64,000 nucleotides of DNA from Marivirga salinae (lineage in GTDB: Bacteria; Bacteroidota; Bacteroidia; Cytophagales; Cyclobacteriaceae), in the NCBI RefSeq assembly GCF_030503855.1, contig NZ_CP129971.1:2790001-2854000 (forward strand), in the 5' to 3' direction. Below, piece by piece: positions 17,747 through 26,720 of this stretch. Positions within the stretch are counted from its first letter, which is position 1; the number at the start of each line of letters is the position of its first letter. The notes under the pieces were generated by a model. That model did no database searches. It was not told the DNA's origin and saw only the letters and a list, made by a program, of their open reading frames with translations. The translations under genes were made by a program, and so were the position numbers.

Positions 17747-20170
17747 TTGGATAATCAATTCAACCCATATAGTTCTGATTTTGCCGACCCAAGCATGGGT
17801 ACCTCATCCACTGAGGGAAATCAGTTGATTGACTTCAAAAGAGTACTCTATAAGATAATTAAGTTTTGGTATATAGTTGTAATCACCTCTCTTTTAGCAT
17901 TATCTGTAGCTTATATTATTAATCGCTATAGTACTCGTATATATCCAGTTACTGCCTCCATTATGATTAAGGAAAATCAGGAGGAAGTAGGAGCGAAATT
18001 TTTATATAACAATGCCATTTCTGACCCCTACAGAAATTATTATAATGAAATGTATGTCATCAAATCATTTCCTTTGATAAATTCTGCAATAGAAGAATTG
18101 AATTTTCATGTTTCATACTTTCGAGAGGGTGAAATCAAAAGTTCTGAATATTATAATCCTAATTTTCCTGTAGAAGTGAAGCCTGAAGATGAAAGTGAAT
18201 TACCTTATGGTAAGTCTGCAGGGATTACTTTTTTAAATCAAGATGAATTCAAACTTTTCAATCTTACTATCACCTCAGAAGGAGAAGAGAGCAAAGGAGA
18301 AAAAATATTTAAATTTGGAGATTTAGTACCTATTAATGGACACAAAGTCATATTCCATAATTATGGAATCATTCCTGAAGGTGATTTAAATAAATATTAT
18401 ATCATCAGGTTTAATGCTCCGGAAAGCATTACAGGTCAATACCAATCCAAGTTAAATGCAAGATGGGCTGAGCAAGGTTCGTCCGTTTTAAACTTAAGCT
18501 TGAATGGACCTGAACCTCGGAAAGAAATTGATTTTTTAAATACTTTCATTGAGAAATATCAAAAGCTTGATATTGACAGGAAAAATCAAACCGCTAGTCA
18601 AACCATTCAATTTATTGATGATCAATTAAATGCCATTTCCGATACGCTCCAATTCTATGAACAAAGGTTGATGCAGTTTAAGAAGGAAAATGTAGTCACC
18701 AATATGGATGGGGAAGCGCTTAGAATTTATGAAAATCTTCGTGAAATTGAACAAGAAGCTGTACAATATACAGTTCAAGAACAGTATTATACGTACTTAA
18801 GAAAATTTTTGAGGGATCCCAATAATAAAATGGATCAGGTGGTTACTCCTCAAAGTGTGGGCATAGAAGATCAAGTGATAGCTGAAATGCTCGGAAAGCT
18901 TTTGCAATTGGATATTGAAATTAAACGCTTTCAACAAAAGGATAAAGCAGCTAATCCGATTTTAGAAGACAAAAAGCAAGAAATGCAAGCGCTCAGAACC
19001 AATATTCTAAGCAGTATCAAAACTTTGGAAGAAACGAGAGGGATTATGCAGGAATCTGTAAAGCGTCAGCAACGGATTTTGGAAGATCAACTAAAATTAT
19101 TGCCTGGATTGCAACAAGATTTCATTAATATCAAAAGGGATTATTCATTTAGAGAAGGTTTATATACTTTCTTGATGCAAAAAAGGGCAGAGGCCGCTAT
19201 TTCAAAAGCTTCTACCACTAGTGATATCAGAACTGTTAACCCTCCTAAGTTAGCAGGTGGTCCCATTACACCTAAGACTACTCAAAATTACATGATATTC
19301 TTAGTGATAGGTTTGATAATCCCAATAGGCTTTTTCATTATTCTAGAGTTGTTTAACAACAAAATTCAATCTAAGGAAGATATAGAAAGAGCTACTTCTA
19401 TTCAAGTAATAGGAGGGATTGGACATAAAAAATTACAGGATAATTTGATTGTATTTCGTAAACCAAGGTCTGCAGTAGCAGAATCCTTCCGAGCATTACG
19501 ATCCAATTTGAACTTCTATACAGAAGGAAAAGAGAAAAAAGTATTTTTGGTTACGTCCTCTATTTCTGGGGAAGGGAAAACTTTTACCACTATTAATTTA
19601 GCCACCGTTTTAGCGCTTTCAGGCAGACGTACTTTATTGATTGGAGCTGATATGCGTAGACCCAAAATCTTTGATGATTTTAATCTACATAATGAATTTG
19701 GTTTAAGTAACTTACTATCTGGCCAAGCTGAAATGGAAGAAGTAGTACAAACTACTGAAATAGATAATCTGGATTTATTGAGTGCTGGACCCATTCCACC
19801 CAATCCAAGTGAGTTATTAATGAAGAATATCATGAAGGATAGCTTGGATAAAGCATTCAAAACCTATGACTTTATCATTATTGATTCACCGCCAATTGCA
19901 TTGGTGACGGATGCTTTTGTGTTGTCTAAATTTGCAGATCACACCATTTTCATGGTCAGACAAGATTATACGCCTAAGGAAGCAGTTGTGGCAGCAAATG
20001 AACTCTATACCAAAGGCAAAATTAAGAATATCAGCATTTTATTCAATGATATCAAAAAAGCTGGGCCAGGTTACGGCTACGGATATGGTTATGGCTACGG
20101 ATATGGTTATGGTTACGGCTATGGTTCAGGCAAAAGAAAAGACGGTTACGGCTACTACCAAGAAAGCTGA
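17747..20170 (+). CDS. Wzc-like chain-length determinant with BY-kinase domain
   Basis: Polysaccharide copolymerase and tyrosine autokinase of 807 residues in the inner membrane. The Wzz domain is bounded by transmembrane helices near 38-60 and 517-537, with coiled coils between. The kinase has Walker A SSISGEGKTFTT (about 603), Walker A' LLIGADMRRPKI and Walker B FIIIDSPP. The tail from about 775 is a run of Gly-Tyr pairs ending KDGYGYYQES, the autophosphorylation cluster. The start is a TTG at 17747, because the frame opens there right after the upstream gene and no earlier ATG fits. Phosphorylation of the tail is expected to control chain length. Confidence 0.92.
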   Translation: MDNQFNPYSSDFADPSMGTSSTEGNQLIDFKRVLYKIIKFWYIVVITSLLALSVAYIINRYSTRIYPVTASIMIKENQEEVGAKFLYNNAISDPYRNYYNEMYVIKSFPLINSAIEELNFHVSYFREGEIKSSEYYNPNFPVEVKPEDESELPYGKSAGITFLNQDEFKLFNLTITSEGEESKGEKIFKFGDLVPINGHKVIFHNYGIIPEGDLNKYYIIRFNAPESITGQYQSKLNARWAEQGSSVLNLSLNGPEPRKEIDFLNTFIEKYQKLDIDRKNQTASQTIQFIDDQLNAISDTLQFYEQRLMQFKKENVVTNMDGEALRIYENLREIEQEAVQYTVQEQYYTYLRKFLRDPNNKMDQVVTPQSVGIEDQVIAEMLGKLLQLDIEIKRFQQKDKAANPILEDKKQEMQALRTNILSSIKTLEETRGIMQESVKRQQRILEDQLKLLPGLQQDFINIKRDYSFREGLYTFLMQKRAEAAISKASTTSDIRTVNPPKLAGGPITPKTTQNYMIFLVIGLIIPIGFFIILELFNNKIQSKEDIERATSIQVIGGIGHKKLQDNLIVFRKPRSAVAESFRALRSNLNFYTEGKEKKVFLVTSSISGEGKTFTTINLATVLALSGRRTLLIGADMRRPKIFDDFNLHNEFGLSNLLSGQAEMEEVVQTTEIDNLDLLSAGPIPPNPSELLMKNIMKDSLDKAFKTYDFIIIDSPPIALVTDAFVLSKFADHTIFMVRQDYTPKEAVVAANELYTKGKIKNISILFNDIKKAGPGYGYGYGYGYGYGYGYGYGSGKRKDGYGYYQES

Positions 20171-21190
20171 TTTTTAATTAATAATTACAGGCAGGCTTGA
20201 ATTTAACAGCAAAGGCTGTTATTTTAACTACAAAGTGAACAAAGCTTTTCACAGAGTTTCACAAAGAAAATTAAAGCCAGCCCACGGTCTGACGCATTTA
20301 GCGTCTTACCGTTAAATGTAAAAAAGGGATTACCACTATTCATGCAATTAAATTTAGATTTGGTCACTTTTAACTCCGGTCATCAATCAACTTTAGCTGT
20401 ATTTTTTTCAGTGACCTTCGTGTAAACCTCAGTGCAACTCAGTGGTTAAACCATTTCAGCTTTAGCTGAATATTTCTTATTGTTCCTTAGTGCAAAACTC
20501 AGTGCAATTTAGTGGTTAACCAATTACAGCTTAAGCTGTAATTTCTTTTGTTCTCTCATGTTACTTTGTGGTTGATTTATCAGCTTTAGTTGCATTTTTC
20601 TCAGTGACCTTTGTGTAAATCTCAGTGCAACTTAGTGGTTAACCCATTTCAGCTTTAGCTGAATTGCTTTTTGTTTTTTAGCATATTAACTCAGCTGTTA
20701 AACTTTTTTGCTTATATTTTTTATCTGTTTATTGCAATTCAAATTTTAATCTCATAAATTTATAATTGAGTAGAAATTCTACTCGTTTTGCATTACAGAA
20801 AATAGCTCTTTACTAGGTTCCGAATGGGACTGAAAGGGCGGAGCTGAAGTTAATTACGAATTACGAATTATTTAATTAGGAATTGAAGATTGAATCAAAC
20901 AACAGAAGTAAAGGTCAGTACCGCAGGTCAGACCGGTTTTAATTAATGATTAGTGATTTTTAATTGATATGTCGAGCTTCAAACTTCAACTTTACATCAA
21001 TTTTTGACAGCCTATAGCCACAAAGTAAGACAAAAGCAGACTGAATAATTATTACTACCAACAAAACTTCCCACTTCTCCCGATTCGTTACTCTCGGGAT
21101 CTCCGTTACGCTGCGACAACCTTTACACCTGAAAACTTGTAAATTCGACAACTTGACAACCTGACAACGCGTCAACTTGCCAACCTAATA
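20171..21190. repeat. 1 kb spacer built from dispersed repeats
   Basis: No gene is seen. The spacer holds three copies of a phrase like CAGTGACCTTTGTGTAAA followed by CTCAGTGCAACTCAGTGGTT and the palindrome TCAGCTTTAGCTGA (around 20386-20470, 20476-20545 and 20576-20665). A stop-proximal reverse form (CACAAAGTGAACAAAG) lies near 20230. A hairpin TCCCGATT...TCTCGGGA is at about 21079-21100, and C-rich tracts (TTGACAACCTGACAACG) precede the next start. Confidence 0.65.
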
Positions 21191-21718
21191 ATGTTAGACA
21201 CCCTCATCACCTCAAAAACCCGAATCAAACTCCTGCTGAAATTCTTCTTGAATGCTCAGACGAAGAGTTATTTACGATCCTTGGAAGGAGAATTTGGAGA
21301 GAGCACTAATGCCATCCGATTGGAACTCAATAAATTTGAGGAAGCAGGTATGCTAAAAGCTGATGTGGAAGGCAATAAAAAAGTGTATCAAGCCAACACA
21401 AAACATCCCTTATTTGAGGAAATACACAGTATTATTAAGAAATATATTGGCATTGACCGAGTGATTGAACAAATAATAGGAAATGTAGGGCAATTGGAAA
21501 AGGTCTACTTAATTGGAGATTACGCTAAAGGGGTTGATGGTGGTATTATTGATTTTTTATTGGTAGGCAATCATTTTAATTATGACTACATAGCGAATAT
21601 GACCGGCATAGCCGAAAAGAAAATAGATCGTAAAATAAGGTTTTTGTATATGAACCCGGATGAGTTTGTTGGGCAGGTGCCCACTGCGGAAGCGGGTTTG
21701 CTGCTGTGGGAAAACTAA
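21191..21718 (+). CDS. Winged-helix regulator with degenerate nucleotidyltransferase-like domain
   Basis: A 175-residue protein. The N-terminal half (about 8-75) is an ArsR-like winged helix: TKSYLRSLEGEFGESTNAIR is the recognition region and AGMLKADVEGNKKVYQ the wing. The C-terminal half resembles an MNT-type nucleotidyltransferase fold. Its signature is GDYAKGVDGGIIDFLLVG where active enzymes have GSxARG and a DxD pair, so catalysis is probably lost. Proteins of this build commonly sit next to Bacteroidota polysaccharide loci, which suggests a local regulator. Ligand and operator are unknown. Confidence 0.75.
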   Translation: MLDTLITSKTRIKLLLKFFLNAQTKSYLRSLEGEFGESTNAIRLELNKFEEAGMLKADVEGNKKVYQANTKHPLFEEIHSIIKKYIGIDRVIEQIIGNVGQLEKVYLIGDYAKGVDGGIIDFLLVGNHFNYDYIANMTGIAEKKIDRKIRFLYMNPDEFVGQVPTAEAGLLLWEN

Positions 21719-21765
21719 AGTAATTAATAATTAATAATTATCGAATTAAGAATTTGTCAGATATT

Positions 21766-21795
21766 CCCGTCATTGCGAGGAACGAAGCAATCTCA
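21766..21795. repeat. Widespread short bacterial repeat
   Basis: The phrase CGTCATTGCGAGGAACGAAG followed by CAATCTCA matches a short repeat seen in many bacterial genomes. It lies in the 332 bp spacer 21719-22050, which otherwise shows AT-rich sequence and the promoter noted next. Confidence 0.6.
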
Positions 21796-21994
21796 GCTAG
21801 TCCTTGTTTGTAATGAGGGGTTCACTAATCATTGAGTTTTTAACTCAGTTCGAACTAAGTGAGAGTAATTGTGGCTGCTTTTTTTGTTCCCTACGTTCCG
21901 GGACGGGTTTTGTCTCTGTTTTGGTTAAATAAACAGCCTTCGCGATGAATATGGGACAAGTAGCCTGTCCATCAAAGTCAAAATAAATACTGAA

Positions 21995-22025
21995 CTTTTT
22001 ATGAGTTTTATTTTTTATAGATTTG
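21995..22025 (+). promoter_or_regulatory. Candidate promoter of toxin-antitoxin pair
   Basis: A perfect Bacteroidota -7 box TAGATTTG (22018-22025) lies 25 bases before the antitoxin start. The -33 position reads TTTT rather than TTTG. Motif evidence only. Confidence 0.45.
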
Positions 22026-22050
22026 TAAGAGTTAATTAAATTTAAGGGTC

Positions 22051-22284
22051 ATGAACATTGAAGCACGAAAAATATCGTTTATTCAAGAATTTCTGAAGAT
22101 ACAGAATGAAGATATCATCAATAGTTTAGAGCAAATTTTGAAAAAGAGGAAGTTAGAATCATATGATGAAAATTTAAAACCTATGAGTACTGAGCAGCTA
22201 AATTCAGAAATTGACAAAGCAATGGAAGATTCTAAAAATGGAAGAATGACTAAAGCATCTGAACTGAAAGCGAAGTATAAGTAA
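22051..22284 (+). CDS. Putative antitoxin of ParE-type module
   Basis: A 77-residue acidic-basic helical protein (FIQEFLKIQNEDIINSLEQI, then MSTEQLNSEIDKAMEDS). It has the size and helix content of short antitoxins found next to ParE toxins, though I do not recognise a named family. Its stop overlaps the start of the toxin gene by one base (TAATG), the usual arrangement in such modules. Call rests mainly on context. Confidence 0.7.
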   Translation: MNIEARKISFIQEFLKIQNEDIINSLEQILKKRKLESYDENLKPMSTEQLNSEIDKAMEDSKNGRMTKASELKAKYK

Positions 22285-22607
22285 TGGAATTAGAGGTTTA
22301 CTGGCTTGAATTAGCAAAAAGCAAATTAGACGATATTTACGATTACTACACATATAAAGCCAGTAGGAAAACAGCCAAATCCTTAGTAGATGGGATAATT
22401 GATAAGACCCTCCAATTAGTTGATCAGCCTTTTGTAGGTCAAATTGAAGAAAACTTAATTAATAGACCAGAAAAATTTAGATACTTAGTTTATAAAAATT
22501 ATAAAATCATTTATTGGGTAAATACTGACAAAAAGAGGATAGAAATTGCCAATGTATTTGATACCAGACAAGATCCCGATAAGTTAGGAGAAAATGCTGC
22601 AACTTAA
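22284..22607 (+). CDS. RelE/ParE-family toxin
   Basis: A 107-residue toxin of the RelE/ParE superfamily. The N-terminal strand VYWLELAKSKLDDIYDYY, helix KTAKSLVDGIID, and core strands FRYLVYKNYKIIYWV and IEIANVFDTRQDP match the ParE fold. The last motif (FDTRQDP) is typical. ParE members poison DNA gyrase; RelE members cut mRNA, and the YxxYK-type core favours ParE. It overlaps the antitoxin and should be neutralised by it. The module sits between the regulator and the sugar genes of the polysaccharide locus. Confidence 0.85.
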   Translation: MELEVYWLELAKSKLDDIYDYYTYKASRKTAKSLVDGIIDKTLQLVDQPFVGQIEENLINRPEKFRYLVYKNYKIIYWVNTDKKRIEIANVFDTRQDPDKLGENAAT

Positions 22608-22919
22608 GAAATATTTCTCCTTGCATAAACTTTGCGCCTCCCGACTTTCAGTACGGGACAGGTTCCGCGGCTCTGCGTGAAATTTTAGCAGCCTTTGGCT
22701 ATCTTTTGTGTTCTATTGTTTCTTTGTGGTGAAAAACAATCAGCTTTAGCTGATATTTTCTCAGTGACCTTTGTGAAAAACTTAGAGAAACTTAGTGGTT
22801 AAACCTTTACAGCCTTAGGCTGTCCTTTTGTTTTCTTTTGTCACTTTTGTGGTAAAGAATTAATCAGCTTTAGCTGATTTAATCTCAGTCTTAGACTGTA
22901 AAAATAAAATCTTAGAAAT
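22608..22919. repeat. Spacer with dispersed repeats and a TCCCG hairpin
   Basis: A hairpin (about 22636-22662) of the form TCCCGACTTTCAGTACGGGA interrupts a GCGCAAAG-family repeat. Then come CTTTGTGG phrases and two TCAGCTTTAGCTGA palindromes (about 22739 and 22865). No gene is seen. Confidence 0.65.
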
Positions 22920-23984
22920 TTGAAAAAAATATTAGTAACAGGTTCAGCGGGGTTTATTGGCTTCCACCTTACCAAAGCTTTGTTAGAACGAGGCGATACA
23001 ATTATCGGCTACGACAACATCAACGATTACTACGATGTAAACCTCAAGTATGGCCGCCTCAACGAACTCGGCATCAAAAGAGAACTCGTTCAAGACCATC
23101 AATTAGTACTCAGTTCACAATACCCGAATTACCGCTTTGTCAAAGCCGACTTATGCGATAGAGAATACCTATACAAATTATTTGAAAAAGAAAAATTTGA
23201 CCATGTAATCAACCTGGCAGCACAAGCAGGCGTGCGCTATTCAGTAGAAAACCCCCAAGCTTATTTGGACGCCAACGTACAAGGCTTTTTAAATATACTC
23301 GAAGCTTGCAGACATTACCCCGTTAAGCATTTAGTTTACGCCTCATCCAGCTCGGTTTACGGCAGCAATACCCAAATGCCCTTTTCAGTGCACCACCATA
23401 CTGACCACCCATTATCACTCTATGCCGCCACTAAAAAGAGCAATGAAATGATGGCGCATACTTACAGCCATTTATTCAATATTGCCACTACAGGCATACG
23501 ATTTTTCACCGTTTACGGCAGCTGGGGCAGACCTGATATGGCACTTTTCCTCTTTGCAGAAGCTATAAGGAAAGGAGAAAAGTTGAAAGTATTCAACCAT
23601 GGCAAAATGGAAAGAGATTTTACCTATGTAGGGGATATTGTTCAAGGTGTAATGGCAGCCTTAGATCAACCGGCTAAATCAAATCCTGAATTTGACAATG
23701 CCAAGCCTGATGCCGGAAGTTCTCATGCGCCTTACAGACTTTACAACATTGGAAATAATCAACCAGTAAAACTAATGGATTATATTGAAGTCTTGGAAAA
23801 AGCCATGGGTAAAACAGCTGAAAAAGAATTTTTGCCCATGCAGCCTGGTGATGTTCAAAAAACTTATGCTGACGTACAAGATTTAATCAATGATTTTAAT
23901 TATCAACCTAATACACCTTTGGAAAAAGGGATAGGGGAGTTTGTGGCTTGGTTTATAGCTTATAAGAATTTAGAGAATAAGTAA
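22920..23984 (+). CDS. NAD-dependent epimerase, UDP-glucuronate 4-epimerase-like
   Basis: An SDR-family sugar nucleotide epimerase of 354 residues. The NAD motif is GSAGFIGFH (about 8-16). The SDR catalytic set is the Ser in ASSSSVYGSN and YAATKKSNE. The insert NINDYYDVNLKYGRL and RPDMALFLFAEAI are typical of the GalE-like UDP-glucuronate 4-epimerase group (CapI). The start is a TTG at 22920, placed there because the Rossmann motif begins immediately. It may supply UDP-GalA for the exported polymer. The 5' half is rich in C and the 3' end rich in G, unlike its AT-rich neighbour. Confidence 0.88.
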   Translation: MKKILVTGSAGFIGFHLTKALLERGDTIIGYDNINDYYDVNLKYGRLNELGIKRELVQDHQLVLSSQYPNYRFVKADLCDREYLYKLFEKEKFDHVINLAAQAGVRYSVENPQAYLDANVQGFLNILEACRHYPVKHLVYASSSSVYGSNTQMPFSVHHHTDHPLSLYAATKKSNEMMAHTYSHLFNIATTGIRFFTVYGSWGRPDMALFLFAEAIRKGEKLKVFNHGKMERDFTYVGDIVQGVMAALDQPAKSNPEFDNAKPDAGSSHAPYRLYNIGNNQPVKLMDYIEVLEKAMGKTAEKEFLPMQPGDVQKTYADVQDLINDFNYQPNTPLEKGIGEFVAWFIAYKNLENK

Positions 23985-24027
23985 ATAATAAATATCGCTT
24001 TATCAATTATTATTTAAAATTGTATAA

Positions 24028-25026
24028 ATGGAATTATTAAATAAAAAAATATTAGTTACAGGAGCAGATGGTTTTATAGGAAGTCATTTGACAGAAAAAT
24101 TGGTGGATGAAGGCTATAAAGTAAAAGCATTTGTTTATTATAATTCTTTTAATTCATGGGGATGGTTGGATACTTTACCAAAAGAAAAATTAGCTAAGAT
24201 TGAAATATTTTCCGGGGATATTCGTGATCCTAATGGGGTAAGAACTGCCATGAAGGATGTGGATATTGTTTTTCATTTAGCAGCTTTAATTGCTATACCC
24301 TTTAGTTACCATTCTCCCGATTCGTATGTAGATACTAATATTAAAGGAACGCTTAATATAGTTCAAGCTGCAAAAGATTTTGGAACTGAAAGAGTTTTAG
24401 TTACCTCCACTTCTGAAGTCTACGGTACGGCTCAATTTGTACCTATAACTGAAGAACATCCCAAACAACCACAATCTCCATATTCAGCAAGTAAAATAGG
24501 GGCTGATTGCATAGCCGAGTCATTTTACCGTAGCTTTGATTTACCCATTACCATCGTAAGGCCTTTTAATACCTATGGACCAAGGCAATCTGCCAGAGCT
24601 ATAATTCCAACCATAATTTCTCAATTGCTTAAAGGAGCAACTGAAATTAAGTTAGGAGATTTAAGACCTACCCGTGATTTGCTTTTTGTAGAAGATACTG
24701 CAAATGCTTTTATTGAAATTGTGAAATCTGATAAAGCAATAGGAGAGCATATCAATATTGCTACTGAATCCGAAATTTCTATGAAAGAATTAGCGCAAGG
24801 TCTAATTGATATCATTAATCCTAAAGCGAAAATCATAACGGATGAAGAAAGATTGAGACCTGAAAAAAGTGAGGTGTTTAGATTATTTGGTTCAGCTCAA
24901 AAAATTAAAAAATTAACGAACTGGAAACCACAAAATGATTTGACTACTGGATTAAATAAAACAATTGAATGGTTTTCAAAAGAAGAAAATCTTAAGAATT
25001 ATAAAACCGATATTTACAACCTTTAA
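24028..25026 (+). CDS. legB: NAD-dependent 4,6-dehydratase, LegB-like
   Basis: First step of legionaminate-type sugar synthesis: 4,6-dehydration of a nucleotide-linked GlcNAc. The 332-residue SDR protein has GADGFIGSH (about 11-19), the TSTSEVYGTAQFVPITEEHP block that marks LegB, and the catalytic YSASKIGAD. It starts a run of overlapping genes through 35753. The aminotransferase LegC that normally follows LegB is not here; an acetyltransferase follows instead. Substrate (UDP or GDP form) cannot be read from sequence. Confidence 0.88.
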   Translation: MELLNKKILVTGADGFIGSHLTEKLVDEGYKVKAFVYYNSFNSWGWLDTLPKEKLAKIEIFSGDIRDPNGVRTAMKDVDIVFHLAALIAIPFSYHSPDSYVDTNIKGTLNIVQAAKDFGTERVLVTSTSEVYGTAQFVPITEEHPKQPQSPYSASKIGADCIAESFYRSFDLPITIVRPFNTYGPRQSARAIIPTIISQLLKGATEIKLGDLRPTRDLLFVEDTANAFIEIVKSDKAIGEHINIATESEISMKELAQGLIDIINPKAKIITDEERLRPEKSEVFRLFGSAQKIKKLTNWKPQNDLTTGLNKTIEWFSKEENLKNYKTDIYNL

Positions 25027-25062
25027 GATTCTATATTGTTTTTTGATAAATAGAAATTAGAT

Positions 25063-25701
25063 ATGAAAGAATATTATATAATTGGATCATCTGGCTTTGC
25101 AAAAGAAGTATATTTTTTAGCTGAGAATACTTTAGATAAAGAAATTCAATTTAGTGGATTTATAGATTTTAGACCAAAAGAGAAAGAAATAGTAGTTAGA
25201 GGTAGAAAAGAGAGAGTGATTGATGAGAATTACTTTCTCTCCAATATTAAACCGAATGAGAATATTTCCCTTTTTATGGGAATTGGAGACCCTAAATTAA
25301 TTAATAAACTTTCAATTACCTTTAAAGCTTATAAGTTTCCCAATCTAATAAATAAAAAATTTGTAATGGATCATTCCATTTCTATGGGTTCAGGAAATAT
25401 TATAACTTTTGGATGTGTTTTTACAGTAGATATTACGATAGGTTCCTTCAACATTTTTAACTTAAATAGTACTATTGGTCATGATACTGAAATAGGTTCG
25501 AGTAATGTTTTTAACCCAGGGACAAACATCAGTGGTGGAGTAATAATAGGAGATACAAATTTATTAGGTACAAATTCAACAGTTTTACAATATAAAAATA
25601 TTGGAAATAATAATACTGTCGGAGCATCTTGTTTAATTAACAAAGATTTTGATTCCGGCAATCTAATCGTTGGTATACCCGGTAAAGTTTTGAAAAGATG
25701 A
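25063..25701 (+). CDS. NeuD/PglD-like sugar acetyltransferase
   Basis: A 212-residue left-handed beta-helix acetyltransferase. The N-terminal Rossmann-like part begins YYIIGSSGFAKEV. Hexapeptide repeats run from about 105 (GSGNIITFGCVFTVDITIGS, NVFNPGTNISGGVIIGD) and the C-terminal tail is VGIPGKVLKR. In this setting it probably N-acetylates the 4-amino group in the legionaminate pathway (LegH role) or O-acetylates the product. It overlaps the neuB start by four bases. Confidence 0.83.
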   Translation: MKEYYIIGSSGFAKEVYFLAENTLDKEIQFSGFIDFRPKEKEIVVRGRKERVIDENYFLSNIKPNENISLFMGIGDPKLINKLSITFKAYKFPNLINKKFVMDHSISMGSGNIITFGCVFTVDITIGSFNIFNLNSTIGHDTEIGSSNVFNPGTNISGGVIIGDTNLLGTNSTVLQYKNIGNNNTVGASCLINKDFDSGNLIVGIPGKVLKR

Positions 25702-26720
25702 AAAATAAAGTAGTAATAATAGCAGAAGCTGGAGTTAATCATAATGGCAGTTTTAATAATGCTTTAAAGTTAGTGGATGCAGCAGTGTTTGCTGGTGCTG
25801 ATTTTATTAAATTTCAAACGTTTAGAACGGAACTGAATATTTCTAGAACAGCTTCAAGGGCAGCATATCAAATTAATAATACTAAATCAGATGAAAGTCA
25901 GTTTGATATGGTAAAAAAACTTGAACTGTCATTTGAACAGTTTTTAGAAATTAAAAAATATTGTGATAAAAAGAACATTGGTTTTGTATCAACAGGATTT
26001 GACATTCCAAGTCTTGACTTTTTAGAAACTTTAAACCCTACATTTTACAAGATTCCTTCAGGTGAAATTACCAATAAACCTTATCTACAACATATCGCCA
26101 AGATAAAAAAAGCAATTGTACTTTCCACAGGAATGGCAGATATGCAGGAAATAAAAGTGGCTTTGAATATATTAATAGAAGCAGGATTGGATAAATCGAA
26201 ATTAACTGTTTTACATTGTAATACAGAATACCCAACTCCAATGTCAGATGTGAATCTTAAAGCTATGTTGCACATCAAGGAAGAATTGGATGTTGGTATA
26301 GGATATTCTGATCATACCTTAGGTATAGAGGTACCAATAGCGGCAGTTGCTTTAGGAGCCACTGTAATTGAAAAACATTTTACATTGGATAGAAACTTAC
26401 CCGGTCCTGACCATAAAGCGTCACTCGAGCCGGGGGAATTGAAACAAATGGTTCAATCGATAAGAAATATCGAAATAGCCATTGGTGGGAGCGGTAGAAA
26501 GGAGCCAAGCGAAAGCGAAATACCCAATAAGGCGATTGCCAGAAAATCGATTCATTTATTGAAATCACTAAAAGCAGGACATAATTTACAAGAGTCAGAT
26601 TTGATTATGAGAAGACCTGGTGATGGTATCAGCCCTATGGAGATTGATCAGGTAGTAGGTAAAAAGCTTAAATGTGACCTGCAGGAAGATGTAAAACTTT
26701 CACAGGATCATTTAGAATGA
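25698..26720 (+). CDS. neuB: N,N'-diacetyllegionaminate / sialate synthase
   Basis: Condenses phosphoenolpyruvate with a hexose to make a nine-carbon nonulosonate. The 340-residue protein starts AEAGVNHNGSFNNALKLVD. It has FYKIPSGEITN, the GYSDHTLG metal-binding region, EKHFTLDRNLPGPDHKASLE and a C-terminal SAF (antifreeze-like) domain from about 280 (SIHLLKSLKAGHNLQ). Between LegB, NeuC and NeuA it most likely acts as LegI on diacetyl-6-deoxy-mannose. Overlaps both neighbours by four bases. Confidence 0.92.
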   Translation: MKNKVVIIAEAGVNHNGSFNNALKLVDAAVFAGADFIKFQTFRTELNISRTASRAAYQINNTKSDESQFDMVKKLELSFEQFLEIKKYCDKKNIGFVSTGFDIPSLDFLETLNPTFYKIPSGEITNKPYLQHIAKIKKAIVLSTGMADMQEIKVALNILIEAGLDKSKLTVLHCNTEYPTPMSDVNLKAMLHIKEELDVGIGYSDHTLGIEVPIAAVALGATVIEKHFTLDRNLPGPDHKASLEPGELKQMVQSIRNIEIAIGGSGRKEPSESEIPNKAIARKSIHLLKSLKAGHNLQESDLIMRRPGDGISPMEIDQVVGKKLKCDLQEDVKLSQDHLE

